Assembly (NCBI RefSeq): GCF_000716335.1
Contig: NZ_KL591028.1
Location: 64,226-104,903 of the forward strand
DNA: 40,678 nt
Reading direction: 5' to 3'
Source: Streptomyces sp. NRRL S-118
GTDB taxonomy: Bacteria; Actinomycetota; Actinomycetes; Streptomycetales; Streptomycetaceae
Shown: one piece after another, positions 30,235 to 39,897 of the stretch
How the letters are laid out: the number at the start of each line of letters is the position of its first letter
How positions within the stretch are numbered: the first letter of the stretch is position 1
Translations under genes and position numbers: made by a program
Notes under the pieces: model-generated
Told to the model about the DNA's origin: nothing
The model's input: only the letters and a program-made list of their open reading frames with translations
The model's database searches: none

Positions 30235-30303
30235 AAGTAACTATCTGGTTATTGACAAGCGGCCGGGCTGTGCCTCATGCTCGAACTATCCAGTTAGTTA
30301 CTT
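30235..30303. promoter_or_regulatory. TetR operators and promoter of the aldo/keto reductase gene
   Basis: AAGTAACTATCTGG (30235-30248) and CCAGTTAGTTACTT (30290-30303) are inverted copies (13 of 14 match). The right copy also forms its own dyad AACTA-TCCAGT-TAGTT. A plus-strand TTGACA (30252-30257) with CATGCT (30276-30281, 18-base spacer) lies between them. One operator sits just upstream of the -35 element and the other over the start region, which fits two bound dimers. Confidence 0.75.
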
Positions 30304-30324
30304 TGTGGAAATGGAGCGGACGAC

Positions 30325-31308
<984 letters not shown>

Positions 31309-31357
31309 CGCGCACTCCGTGCCGGAGCGGACGCCCGCCGTCGCACCAGCGGCGCAG

Positions 31358-31374
31358 GCCCCCGATCCGGGGGC
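31358..31374. terminator. Short hairpin between reductase and NACHT genes
   Basis: GCCCCCG and CGGGGGC form a 7-bp stem with a 3-base loop between two convergent genes. Confidence 0.5.
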
Positions 31375-31409
31375 TTCGCCCGCCGCCGCGACGGCGGCGC
31401 AGGACGGGC

Positions 31410-34400
31410 TCACCGCGGGCGGCCGCTGTCCTGGGCCCGTTGCCCCATCCGCTCCCAGAACCGGCGCAGCTCGGCGACGTCCGTGCGCCGCTGCCACGGC
31501 GCCTGCGGGCGGACGAAGGACCGGGACAGCAGCGTGGACTGCGCCCGGCAGAACGCCTCGCTCAGCTCGACCCGGTGACCGTCGAGGCCCTTGGGCGGGT
31601 AGGGGCACAGCTCGAACGCGCAGTCGTCCCGGCAGTTGGAGCCGGCCTGAGAGGCGGCCGTGCGGACGGCCGTACGCCCCGGGTCGAGCGGACTCCGGTC
31701 GCGGGTGAGGCACGGCGGCAGGTCCGGCCGTGCCGTGTGGCGCAGGCGCCGCAGACGGTCCTTGGGCCAGTCGCCCCGCTCGGCCAGGTTGAGCAGCAGC
31801 AGGACGTCGGCGAGCAGCTGCTGGGCGCGCGGGTGCAGGGTGCTCCAGCCGGTGGACGGCGGGATCCACAGGTGGTGCTTGCGGGCCTCACCGCGCGGTG
31901 CGGTCTGCGAACCGACGTGCGCGGCGACACCCGACTCGTCGATCCAGAGGAACCGCTCCGGCTGCCGGGTCTCCAGCGCCCACACGCACAACTCGGCGGC
32001 CTCCTCGACGAAGGGATGCTCCCGCTCGCCGTCCGGGCGGGCCAGCCACTGCCGGACCTGCTCCGCGGGGTCGGAACCCGGCCCGTGCGCGGGGCGCGTC
32101 ACCGTGATGCCGTCGGGCAGGTCCCACAGGGTCAGGGCGTGCAGGAGCGTCAGGCGGGTGAACCAGAACCGGGTGCGCTTGAGCATGTCCCACGCCTGCC
32201 CGGTCAGGTACTCGCGCGCCTCCGCACGGGCGTGGGGATGGCGGTGCCGCCGGTTCGCCGCGTACTTGAAGCCCTGGGCGAGGGCGACCTCCACCGTCAG
32301 GTCGAGGATGGTCCCGTCGCCGCCACCGGCCGCCCCCGCCCCGTCGGGCGCACCGGTCGCGTCCGGCGTCCCGACCCGCCGTACCCAGCTCTCCAGGAAG
32401 TCGTACGGGGTGTTGTGGTGGCGCTGCGTCGTGACGGAACCCACGAGCAGCGGAACCAGCCACGCGCACATCGTGTTCTCGCGCCACATCTGCTCCTCGT
32501 CCTCGCGCTCCCTCTCCTCCTGCCGGTGCTCGGCACGCCGCGTCGCCTCCCGCTCCCGCAGCTCCCAGGTGACCCGGGCCCCGCTCTGCTCCGCCCGGCG
32601 CTGCCTCCTGCGCTCACCCTCCGCCACGGCCTCCGGCTGCTGGGCCGCCCACATCTCCTCCAGGCAGTCCGGGTGGCGCTCGATCCGCTCGTCCCGGTCG
32701 ATCTGCGGCCCGCGCAGCCGTGCCTGCAGCGCCGCGAAGGCGTGGTCACCGCCCGCCCCGATCTCCTGCGCGACGGCGACCCGGATGGGGTACGACGGCT
32801 CCAGCCGTGCGATCTCGAAGAGCTCCAGGTACGCGGGGAGCAGCGTGCGCCTGCGGGTGACGCCGCGCACGGCCTCACCGAACCGGGACACCAGCAGCGT
32901 CTTGGCCACGCGCAGGGTGTGCGGATCGCGGGCCCGCAGATCCGGCCACGCGGTGGCCAGCCGCATGGCGATGATGTGCTGCTGCGGTGCCGCGTCGACG
33001 CTGTCGATCTCCAGGGCGGCGGCGTACAGCTCCAGGGCCTTGGCGTGCAGGGTGCGGCCGAAGAGCCGCTGCGCCTCGGGGACCTCGTCGACCTGCTGCC
33101 CCTGCCCCCGCCGCTGGTCCGCCGCGTCCCGGGGCTCCTCCGGCGGGCGGTCGGTCATCTGCGCCCGGCAGGCCGCCCGCAGCAGCAGGTCCCGCGCGGC
33201 GGACACGGGGCACCACACCTCGTCGCCACCGCGCTCCTCCCCGTTGCCGCGGCCCTCCGCGCCTCCGCGCCCCTCATCGGCGCTGTGCGCCTCCTCGTGG
33301 AGGCACGAGCCCTCGGGCGTCCGCGAGTACAGCACCATGGCGATCAGCAGCTCCCGGCCGGGCTTCTCCAGCGCCGCGGGGAAGAAGGAGCCCTCCCGGG
33401 GTTCGTCGGGGACGCCCGGATGGATCACGGCGTTCATGAACCGCGCTCCGAGGTGGGCCTGGATCACCGTGTGCTGGAAGCGGACCCGGTCCCCGCCGAT
33501 CTCCACCAGCCCCATGCGCGCACCCCAGTGCGCCGCGAGGCGGATGTCCAGCTTGCTGTCCTCGACCCTTCTCGCCAGTTCCCGCAGGATCTCGGGGTAG
33601 CGGGACCGCGACGGGTGATCGTCGTCCACCACGTCGGTGAAGCGCACCTCGCAGGAGTCCGAAGCCAGCCCGGCACACGCGAGCGCGGACAGGTAGTGGA
33701 CGGCCGCCCGCCGCTCCTCCTGGCTGAGCGGGAGTTCGGGGCGGAATCGCCCGTTGATCAGGGCGGCGATCCAGGTGTCGAGCAGGTGGAAGCGCAAGGC
33801 GGCCCGGTCCCCTCCGCGCGTCTCCACCGCCTCCTCCTCCGAGTGGCCGGTGAGCGCACGCTCCAGCAGGCCCTCCGCGTGGAGTTCGCTGGCGATCTGC
33901 AGATACGTGGGCGCCTCGGCGATCCCCGCCTTCTCGACGATCCAGTCCAGCCGCTGCCGGTCCTCCCACTCGCTGCCGGAGGAGATGTACGTGAGGGCGG
34001 CCTCCTCGCTCAGCGGCTCCAGGTCGGTGAGGGACGCCTCCATGCCCCGCAGCGAGTCGTGCGGGCGCGAGGTGATGATGAGCGGCAGCCGCTCGTCGTT
34101 CGCCCGGCGGATCGCCAGCCGGATGATGCTGTCGCGCTCCTCCGCCAACTCCTCACCGTTCAGCGTCTCCTCCAGGCCGTCCGCGAGGACCACGATCCGC
34201 CCCTGCTGGCACAGCCGGCGCCACACCTTCTCGGCCTCCGCGTCGGAACGGATGCAGCCCTGCACCTCCCGGGCGAACCGCTCGAAGGCCAGTCTGCGGA
34301 AATCGAGGTCGCTGTCGGCGCTCCGCAACCGCAGTGGCACCGGCAGGGCCTTGCGCCGGGCGAGCTGCTCCGTGAGCAGGACGAGCAGCGCCGTCTTCCC

Positions 34401-34865
34401 CGTACCGACGCCGCCGACCACGACGTGCGTACGGCGGGAGCGGGTGTCCCGCAGGTCCTCCATCAGGACCTCGCAGAGCTGGTCGCGCCCCACGACCTTG
34501 CCGAAGATTCCGCCCGCCGTCTCGACCAGTTCGTGGGGCGCCGCCCGCGCCTTGCGGAGGTACGCCGAACGTACCCGGGTGAACCGGAAGGAGAGGTACG
34601 CGACGGTGGCCAGGGAGAGCGTGAGGAACGGCATGATCAGCGTTTCGAGGACACCGCAGGAACGCTCGTTCTCCTCGCAGCGCGCATCGATCCACCGGAT
34701 GGGCGTCCAGAACTTCCTGTCCGCCCCTTCCACCAGGGTGACCAGGGCCGCCACGGCGAGGGACAGCAGGACCAGCGCCCCCAGCGCCGTCGCCAGGAGC
34801 GAGACGTAGTACCAGCCGCTCTTGCGGACCCGCCACTGCCGGGCCTTGCCGTACCCCTGCTGCAT
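31410..34865 (-). CDS. Membrane-anchored NACHT-domain STAND NTPase
   Basis: About 1,151 residues. Two N-terminal membrane helices (residues about 18-45, VSLLATALGALVLLSLAVAA; and 75-95) anchor it. A NACHT module follows: Walker A GGVGTGKT (151-158), then the Walker B stretch RIVVLADGLEE (223-233), in which two acidic residues follow the Asp (D-G-L-E-E), and sensor 1 LPLIITSRPHDS (260-271). The C-terminal 750 residues are helical with Arg/Glu-rich coiled segments (REREATRRAEHRQEERERED) and likely serve as the recognition or repeat part; I cannot assign an effector domain. NACHT proteins are found in antiphage defence and in streptomycete signalling. ATG 34865 begins shortly before the conserved membrane segment and has GGAAGGAG at 16 bases; GTG 34943 is an alternative. 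It is divergent from a small membrane gene. Confidence 0.9.
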   Translation of the reverse strand: MQQGYGKARQWRVRKSGWYYVSLLATALGALVLLSLAVAALVTLVEGADRKFWTPIRWIDARCEENERSCGVLETLIMPFLTLSLATVAYLSFRFTRVRSAYLRKARAAPHELVETAGGIFGKVVGRDQLCEVLMEDLRDTRSRRTHVVVGGVGTGKTALLVLLTEQLARRKALPVPLRLRSADSDLDFRRLAFERFAREVQGCIRSDAEAEKVWRRLCQQGRIVVLADGLEETLNGEELAEERDSIIRLAIRRANDERLPLIITSRPHDSLRGMEASLTDLEPLSEEAALTYISSGSEWEDRQRLDWIVEKAGIAEAPTYLQIASELHAEGLLERALTGHSEEEAVETRGGDRAALRFHLLDTWIAALINGRFRPELPLSQEERRAAVHYLSALACAGLASDSCEVRFTDVVDDDHPSRSRYPEILRELARRVEDSKLDIRLAAHWGARMGLVEIGGDRVRFQHTVIQAHLGARFMNAVIHPGVPDEPREGSFFPAALEKPGRELLIAMVLYSRTPEGSCLHEEAHSADEGRGGAEGRGNGEERGGDEVWCPVSAARDLLLRAACRAQMTDRPPEEPRDAADQRRGQGQQVDEVPEAQRLFGRTLHAKALELYAAALEIDSVDAAPQQHIIAMRLATAWPDLRARDPHTLRVAKTLLVSRFGEAVRGVTRRRTLLPAYLELFEIARLEPSYPIRVAVAQEIGAGGDHAFAALQARLRGPQIDRDERIERHPDCLEEMWAAQQPEAVAEGERRRQRRAEQSGARVTWELREREATRRAEHRQEEREREDEEQMWRENTMCAWLVPLLVGSVTTQRHHNTPYDFLESWVRRVGTPDATGAPDGAGAAGGGDGTILDLTVEVALAQGFKYAANRRHRHPHARAEAREYLTGQAWDMLKRTRFWFTRLTLLHALTLWDLPDGITVTRPAHGPGSDPAEQVRQWLARPDGEREHPFVEEAAELCVWALETRQPERFLWIDESGVAAHVGSQTAPRGEARKHHLWIPPSTGWSTLHPRAQQLLADVLLLLNLAERGDWPKDRLRRLRHTARPDLPPCLTRDRSPLDPGRTAVRTAASQAGSNCRDDCAFELCPYPPKGLDGHRVELSEAFCRAQSTLLSRSFVRPQAPWQRRTDVAELRRFWERMGQRAQDSGRPR

Positions 34866-35053
34866 CAAGCGGCGCGAAGAACTCCTTCCAACCCTCACCC
34901 CGTCACTGATTCCGTATCGGGCCGCCACCCCACCGCCCTTCACCCGCGCGGCGCAGCGGCCCCCTGCGCCACCCGGCCCACGCAGCCTCCCCTGCGTGCG
35001 GCGCCGAATGGCGGGTACGACGCGAAGTACAGACGGTTACGGAGGGAGCAAGC

Positions 35054-35335
35054 ATGACGCACCACGGAACGGACGGCCGCGTCCCGCCGCCCGGTGTTCT
35101 CGAGCCCGGCACCCGGCAGCGGGCGCAACTGCGGGCCCGTGTCGGCGACATCGCCTGGACGTCCCTGTGCGTCGTGCTGCTGCTGTGGGGCGTCTGGAGC
35201 ACGGTCGACGCGGCGCGCGGCCTGACCGCGTGGGCGTACAGCGCGGTGGCCTGGGTCCTGCTCGCCGTGGCCCTGGGCGTACGCGTCGCCGCTCTCCGCC
35301 GCCGGACGCCCGAAGGACGCGACCTCACCTCCTGA
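35054..35335 (+). CDS. Small membrane protein
   Basis: The 93-residue protein starts at ATG 35054 after GGAGGGAG. Two hydrophobic helices are visible (IAWTSLCVVLLLWGVWSTVD and SAVAWVLLAVALGVRVAAL) with a short loop and a basic end. It is divergent from the NACHT gene by 188 bases. Family and function are unknown, but the position suggests a link with the NACHT protein. Confidence 0.75.
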   Translation: MTHHGTDGRVPPPGVLEPGTRQRAQLRARVGDIAWTSLCVVLLLWGVWSTVDAARGLTAWAYSAVAWVLLAVALGVRVAALRRRTPEGRDLTS

Positions 35336-35545
35336 ACCGCTCGGTGGCGGGGTGCGCGCCGGCCCTGGTCACCGGGCGGGGTGGGGAGGCACAGTGCCCG
35401 CACCGGGCCGTGGCGCGTTCGGCGCCGCCCTCGCCGCAGCGTCCCCGAGGTCCGCGTCGGCGCCGTCCCACCCGGTCGGACGCGACCGCACGCGACGGCC
35501 GGGCGCAGCGGTCACCGTGACGGCTGTGACCGCTGTGGCGGCCCG

Positions 35546-36793
35546 TCAGGCGCCGCTCGGTGCCGGCTCCTGCTCGGCGGGAGGCGCTGCCGCGTGGCGG
35601 GGCAGCAGCAGCGGGGTCGCCAGCACCAGCACGCCGGCCAGGCCGATGGCCGTACGCGAACCGAGCAGGCTGCCCAGCACGCCCCAGACGGCCGTCAGGA
35701 GCGCGGTCGTGGCCTTGGTCGTCACCGCCCAGGCGGACAGAGTGCGGGCGAGCCGGTCGGTCGCGGTGCGCTGGAGGCGGTAGGTGGCGGAGACGGGGTT
35801 GAAGACCCCGCAGCAGAAGATGAGCACGAGCTCAACGCCCATCACCAGCAGCAGCCCGCCGGCCCCCGGCCCCACGAAGGCCAGGCAGACCGGGCAGACC
35901 GCGCGCAGCGCTCCGGCCGCGACCAGGACCCTGTGCTGCCCGAACCGGGTGACGAGGAGTGGGGTCAGCCGCGAGCCGAGCAGCCCGCCGATCGCGGGGA
36001 CGGCGAAGGCGAGGCTGTACTGCCAGGGCGCGAACCCGAGCCGGCCCAGCATCAGGACGGCCAGCAGCGGCGAGGCGGCCATCACGAGGCCGTTGAAGAG
36101 TGCGGTATGGAAGAACTGCGGACGCAGCGTCGGGTCGGCGAGGATGTACCGCCAGCCGTCGAGCAGGCCCCCGGCCTTCCTGCGCGGCGCCTCCCGGCGC
36201 TCGGGTGGCGGCTCGTGGCCGCTGCCCGTCGCGCGGATGCCGAGGGCCGAGAGCAGATGGCTGACCGCGTCGGCCACCACCGCCGCCACCGGGCCGAGCA
36301 GCGCGATCGCGGCGCCTCCCAGTGGCGGCCCGACGATCGTGGTGGTCCATGCTGTGGACTCCAACCGGGCGTTGGCCACGAGCAGGTCCTCGGCCGGCAG
36401 CAGTGTCTTCAGATACGCGCCGGACGCGGCGCGGAAGGTGATGTCCGCCGCCGCGACGACGACAGCGACCAGCATGAGTTGGAAGAAGGTGAGCGCCCCG
36501 AGGGCGAACGCGGCGGGGATCGTCAGCAGGGCGACGCACCGCACCAGGTCCGTCGTGATCAGTACCGGCCGCTTGCGGCGGAACTCCACCCACGGTCCGA
36601 GCGGCACCGCCACGGCGGCGCCCACGGCAGCCCCCACGGAGAAGAGGGCGGCGACCTGAGCCGGTCCGGCGTCCAGCACCTCGATGGCGATCAGCGGGAA
36701 CGCGCCGAAGGCGAGCCAGGTGCCCAGCGCGCTGGTCCCGTACGCGGCCCGGAACCACCCGAACCGCCGCCCCAGCCGATGCCCGCTCCGCAC
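35546..36793 (-). CDS. MFS transporter
   Basis: A 415-residue, 12-helix MFS protein starting at GTG 36793 behind GGAGGAGGGC. N-terminal region FRAAYGTSALGTWLAFGAFP, motif A-like segment LGPWVEFRRKRPVLITTDLV, and the mid-helix pattern PLGGAAIALLGPVAAVVADA. The Arg/Pro-rich central loop (GSGHEPPPERREAPRRKAGG) lies between helices six and seven. It resembles MFS_3 drug-efflux proteins. It is divergent from a LysR regulator across 120 bases, which likely controls it. It is not closely similar to the MFS gene at 10531. Confidence 0.88.
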   Translation of the reverse strand: MRSGHRLGRRFGWFRAAYGTSALGTWLAFGAFPLIAIEVLDAGPAQVAALFSVGAAVGAAVAVPLGPWVEFRRKRPVLITTDLVRCVALLTIPAAFALGALTFFQLMLVAVVVAAADITFRAASGAYLKTLLPAEDLLVANARLESTAWTTTIVGPPLGGAAIALLGPVAAVVADAVSHLLSALGIRATGSGHEPPPERREAPRRKAGGLLDGWRYILADPTLRPQFFHTALFNGLVMAASPLLAVLMLGRLGFAPWQYSLAFAVPAIGGLLGSRLTPLLVTRFGQHRVLVAAGALRAVCPVCLAFVGPGAGGLLLVMGVELVLIFCCGVFNPVSATYRLQRTATDRLARTLSAWAVTTKATTALLTAVWGVLGSLLGSRTAIGLAGVLVLATPLLLPRHAAAPPAEQEPAPSGA

Positions 36794-36895
36794 GCCCGTG
36801 CCCTCCTCCGCCGTACAACCGATGCGCTGGACGAGTCATCAAAACGAGCGTCATCACCGCTGGTCAAACAACCAGGAAGCCCGCATCTCACAACC

Positions 36896-36910
36896 ATCCG
36901 TTGTACGGAT
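36896..36910 (+). promoter_or_regulatory. Dyad at the LysR gene start
   Basis: ATCCG-TTGTA-CGGAT lies 12 bases upstream of GTG 36923, in the shared LysR/MFS promoter region. A LysR autoregulatory site is the natural reading but unproved. Confidence 0.5.
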
Positions 36911-36922
36911 ACGGTGGTCGGC

Positions 36923-37858
36923 GTGGACCTCAACGCCGTACGGACGTTCGTCGCCGCCGCCGACGCGGGGCAGTTCCAGGCAGCCGCCGCCGAGCTGGCC
37001 GTCACCCAGCAGGCCGTCTCCAAGCGCATCGCCGCGCTCGAGCGCGACCTCGGGGTACGGCTGTTCACCCGCACCCCGCGCGGCGCCGAGCTCACCATCG
37101 ACGGGCAGGCCTTCCTGACCCACGCGCGGGAGCTGCTGCGCGTGGCCGAGCGAGCGGTCGAGTCCGTCCACGCCGGGCGCCGGCCGCTGCGCGTCGACGT
37201 GATCGCTTCGCGCAGCGCGCAGTCGGCGCTGATGCGCGGCTTCCACCGCGCGCACCCCGAGATCGACCTCGACGTGGTGATGCTCTTCGGCATCGACAGC
37301 GCCGTCGCCGCCATCCGGTCCGGTGCGATCGACGCGTCCTTCCGCGCCGTCGCCGCGCCCGGCCATCCCCTTCCCGAGGACATCGCGTCCGTCCGGGTGC
37401 TCGACGAGAGCCTCCAGCTCCTCACCGGCCCCGCTCACGCGCTCGCGGGCTCCCGCTCGGTGACCCTCGCGCAGCTCGCCGGGCACCGGATCTGGATGCC
37501 CGGCATCGTCGCCGGCACCGAGTGGGCCGCCTACTACGACGACCTCGTCGCCGGGTTCGGCCTCACCATCGAGGCGACCGGCCCCAACTTCGGTTCCGAC
37601 GCGCTCCTCGACACCGTCGCCGACACCCCGGCCCTGGCGACCTTCATGGGCGCGGACTCCCGCCTCGTCTGGCCCGCCGGCCACGGTCTGCGCCGCATCC
37701 CGGTGACCGACCCGACGCCCGTCTACCCGCACTCGCTCCTCTGGCACCGCGACAACCCCCACCCGGCGCTGGCCGTCCTCCGCGCCCACCTCGCCGCCAC
37801 AGCGGCCGGCCGCGACGCCGCCGGGACCTGGGCCCCGAGCTGGGTGCTTCCGCGCTGA
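36923..37858 (+). CDS. LysR-family transcriptional regulator
   Basis: The 311-residue protein starts at GTG 36923 (VDLNAVRTFVAAADAGQFQA); GTG 36914 in the same frame is an alternative. The HTH is AAAELAVTQQAVSKRIAALE, followed by RDLGVRLFTRTPRGAELTID, and the effector-binding fold by VDVIASRSAQSALMRGFHRA, PEDIASVRVLDESLQLLTGP, and the periplasmic-binding-protein-like second half. It lacks obvious lesions, unlike the LysR gene at 863. Probable target: the divergent MFS exporter. No ribosome site is visible and the -10-like TACGGAT lies close, so a leaderless or short-leader transcript is possible. Confidence 0.9.
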   Translation: MDLNAVRTFVAAADAGQFQAAAAELAVTQQAVSKRIAALERDLGVRLFTRTPRGAELTIDGQAFLTHARELLRVAERAVESVHAGRRPLRVDVIASRSAQSALMRGFHRAHPEIDLDVVMLFGIDSAVAAIRSGAIDASFRAVAAPGHPLPEDIASVRVLDESLQLLTGPAHALAGSRSVTLAQLAGHRIWMPGIVAGTEWAAYYDDLVAGFGLTIEATGPNFGSDALLDTVADTPALATFMGADSRLVWPAGHGLRRIPVTDPTPVYPHSLLWHRDNPHPALAVLRAHLAATAAGRDAAGTWAPSWVLPR

Positions 37859-38020
37859 GCGCCGCCGTGTCCCCGGTCGTCACGGCCGGATCGGCGGCTC
37901 CCGGCGCATGCCGAGCACCGGCAGCCGTCGGCGCCCCGGCCGGAACCGGCACGACGGCCTTGCACGCGTCACCCCACCGACGCCCACCGGCAAGGACACG
38001 CCCGACGTCAACACCGTCTG

Positions 38021-38075
38021 GCCCCGAACAGCCTGCGAGTCCCGGATAGTCCGGGACTCGCAGGCTGTTCGGGGC
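38021..38075. terminator. 26-bp perfect stem between LysR and the 38083 gene
   Basis: Bases 38021-38046 (GCCCCGAACAGCCTGCGAGT + CCCGGA) and 38050-38075 are exact reverse complements, with a TAG loop of three bases. It sits between a plus- and a minus-strand gene end, fitting a bidirectional terminator; its size is exceptional for one. Confidence 0.7.
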
Positions 38076-38082
38076 GCGGCTG

Positions 38083-38415
38083 CTACAGCTCGGACTCGAG
38101 ATGCTGCACGTCCGAAAAGCGGACCTCCTCCAGGCTGCCGGCGCGGCGACCGCCGTCCTGGAAGTACACCTCCTTGAGCCTGTCGGCGGCGATTTGCTGA
38201 AGCTCTTGGTCGCTGGCGCCGGCCTCCTGGGCGTCGAAGAGGCGGGCCGCGTACTGCGGGGGCAGGGCGACGGTCAGGTGCCGGATGGGGTGTTCGTCCG
38301 TCGACCCGATCGGCGCGGGGCAGCCGAGGCGGGCGCGGGCGTCGTATGGCGATACCGCCGGTGGTCGCCGCCTTCCGCGGGGCTTGGCCCTGATCTGTGG
38401 CTGCCACCGCGGCAT
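38083..38415 (-). CDS. Unrecognised protein (110 aa)
   Basis: A minus-strand frame from ATG 38415 (MPRWQPQIRAKPRGRRRPPA) to TAG at 38083. The first 45 residues are Arg/Pro-rich and may be non-coding or mis-started. Residues 45-110 look real: IRHLTVALPPQYAARLFDAQ, ASDQELQQIAADRLKEVYFQ, RRAGSLEEVRFSDVQHLESE. This resembles a small helical protein or the C-terminus of a larger one, possibly broken. No family is recognised. It lies at the start of the accessory-like right-hand part, just beyond the 26-bp hairpin. Confidence 0.5.
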   Translation of the reverse strand: MPRWQPQIRAKPRGRRRPPAVSPYDARARLGCPAPIGSTDEHPIRHLTVALPPQYAARLFDAQEAGASDQELQQIAADRLKEVYFQDGGRRAGSLEEVRFSDVQHLESEL

Positions 38416-38673
38416 GGGCGGCACAGTGCAACCGCGCCTGGGCAGCGGACGGGCGGTGCGGGCGGCCACCAGGCCACCAACCGGGTGGCGGGGAGCAGCG
38501 GCCAGACGCCGACAGTCGGACGGCGCGTCACCGGCGCGCGCGAAGAGATGGTGGCGGAACACGGGCGCAGTGGGGTCTGCCCCACCCCCTATCCGGTGGC
38601 TTGCCCTAGTGCCCGCGCATGCCACCAGGTGATCGACTTTGTCGCGTTGGAACGGCCGGAAGGAGGCGGACAG

Positions 38674-39336
38674 TTGAAGGACCGGATCGGGTACTTGGCA
38701 TGGATCGTGGGTGCGGTGCAGTTCTTCGTGATTCATGGAATCGTTGAATCCGCCTGGGCGAGCCCCTACAGCTGGGCGCGGAACAACATCAGTGACTTGG
38801 GCAACGTTCACTGCGCCATGCAGGCAGAACCCGAGCCGCGGTACGTCTGTTCGCCCGCGCACGAGATGATGAACGCGTCATTCGTCGTGCTGGGCATACT
38901 GCTCGTGGTCGGCGCGGTCCTCGGCGACATCTGGCGCAGGGGCATCATCGGGACCGTCTCACGGCTCCTGATCGCCAGCGCTGGCGCTGGGTTTGTGCTG
39001 GTCGGGCTGGCGCCCGCCGACGTGGATGAAAACCAGCACTTCATCGGCGCTCTGCTCGTCATGGGGATGGGCAACCTCGGCCTTCTGGTGGCAGGATTCG
39101 CTCTCGCGCGCCGGATCCGGGGGCCACTGCGCCGACTGACCACTCCGCTTGGCGTCACGGCGATCGCAGCCTTCGCTCTCTTCCTTTTCCATCACTACCT
39201 CGGCCTCGGCATGGGAGGTATGGAGAGGGTCGCGGCGTTTCCTCTCCTGGTGTGGACGCTCCTCATCGCAACGCATGGTCTGAGCAACCTCACGCGCCAC
39301 GGTGCCCCTCACACGGGTCGACACGTCAGCGGGTAA
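38674..39336 (+). CDS. DUF998 family membrane protein
   Basis: A 220-residue protein with seven hydrophobic helices that matches DUF998: YLAWIVGAVQFFVIHGIVES, YSWARNNISDLGNVHC with the family S-D-L-G motif, HEMMNASFVVLGILLVVGAV, DENQHFIGALLVMGMGNLGL and a final ATHGLSNLTR. The start is TTG 38674, set by GGAAGGAGG at seven bases. The G+C content of this gene and its flanks is visibly lower than the rest of the window (AT-rich codons such as GTT, TTC, AAT), suggesting foreign origin. Confidence 0.85.
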   Translation: MKDRIGYLAWIVGAVQFFVIHGIVESAWASPYSWARNNISDLGNVHCAMQAEPEPRYVCSPAHEMMNASFVVLGILLVVGAVLGDIWRRGIIGTVSRLLIASAGAGFVLVGLAPADVDENQHFIGALLVMGMGNLGLLVAGFALARRIRGPLRRLTTPLGVTAIAAFALFLFHHYLGLGMGGMERVAAFPLLVWTLLIATHGLSNLTRHGAPHTGRHVSG

Positions 39337-39358
39337 CGCCTGAATGGGCGCGACGGGC

Positions 39359-39517
39359 ATGACGGACTCTTGGGATGGCGGTTGCCCCATCAAGCAACGA
39401 ACGCCGGAGCCGGGGCGGCGATCTGGTCACTGCACCAAGTGCGGCCTCCGGCACCGGATGACCCCGCCCTTGACCCGGACGGGACACTGCGTGATGGCGC
39501 CGAGGACGCCGAGCTGA
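39359..39517 (+). CDS. Short Cys-containing ORF before the recombinase remnant
   Basis: ATG 39359 ([20 protein letters not shown]) encodes 52 residues up to TGA 39515. It has Cys at 9, 25, 28 and 44 (HCTKCGLRH then GHC), a zinc-ribbon-like spacing with His neighbours. An in-frame ATG at 39344 is also possible. It is in the same frame as the recombinase remnant, so it may be the upstream part of a broken gene rather than an independent peptide. No strong ribosome site is visible. Confidence 0.35.
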   Translation: MTDSWDGGCPIKQRTPEPGRRSGHCTKCGLRHRMTPPLTRTGHCVMAPRTPS

Positions 39518-39864
39518 CCGGCATGGTCGACCCCGAATGCGGTCCTCGACGCATGCATGCCCGCGGTGGTCAGCCCGCGCGACGTGTGCCCGGCCACCGG
39601 GCTGGTCCGGCTGTCGTACGGGCAGGCCCGCATGCTGCTGGACGAGCACACCGCCCTCGGCGGCCAGAACGGCACGGGCTGGGACCTGCACGAGTGGCGG
39701 CACTCCCGACTCACTCACCTCGCCGAGGCCGGGGGAGCCTGCTGGTGCTCATGGCCAAGTCCCGGCACAAGAAGCCTGAGAACGTACGGCGCTACTTCCA
39801 TCCCCCTGCGGACGCGGTCGCCGAAGTCACCAGTCTTCTCGCGCCCGGCGACAGCAGGCGCTGA
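39518..39864 (+). pseudogene. Tyrosine recombinase (integrase) C-terminal remnant, frameshifted
   Basis: In one frame the segment reads [56 protein letters not shown]. One frame over, it continues [20 protein letters not shown] with [18 protein letters not shown], ending at TGA 39864. HEWR carries the His-x-x-Arg, and SRH and RRY the later His and catalytic Tyr of tyrosine recombinases. The frames are joined by a one-base loss within the run GGGGG near 39733. The upstream domain with the first catalytic Arg is missing, and a stop lies at 39515. It is a pseudogene or, for the single base only, a sequencing slip. It marks a former mobile element. Confidence 0.72.
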
Positions 39865-39897
39865 CCGCTGTCGGCCCGGTGTGGGGCCGAGGAGGGT

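Noticed and set aside
36923..37858. LysR gene read as continuing from 35381 in one 825-codon frame
   Set aside because: The upstream part is antisense to the MFS gene; the LysR homology begins at 36923.
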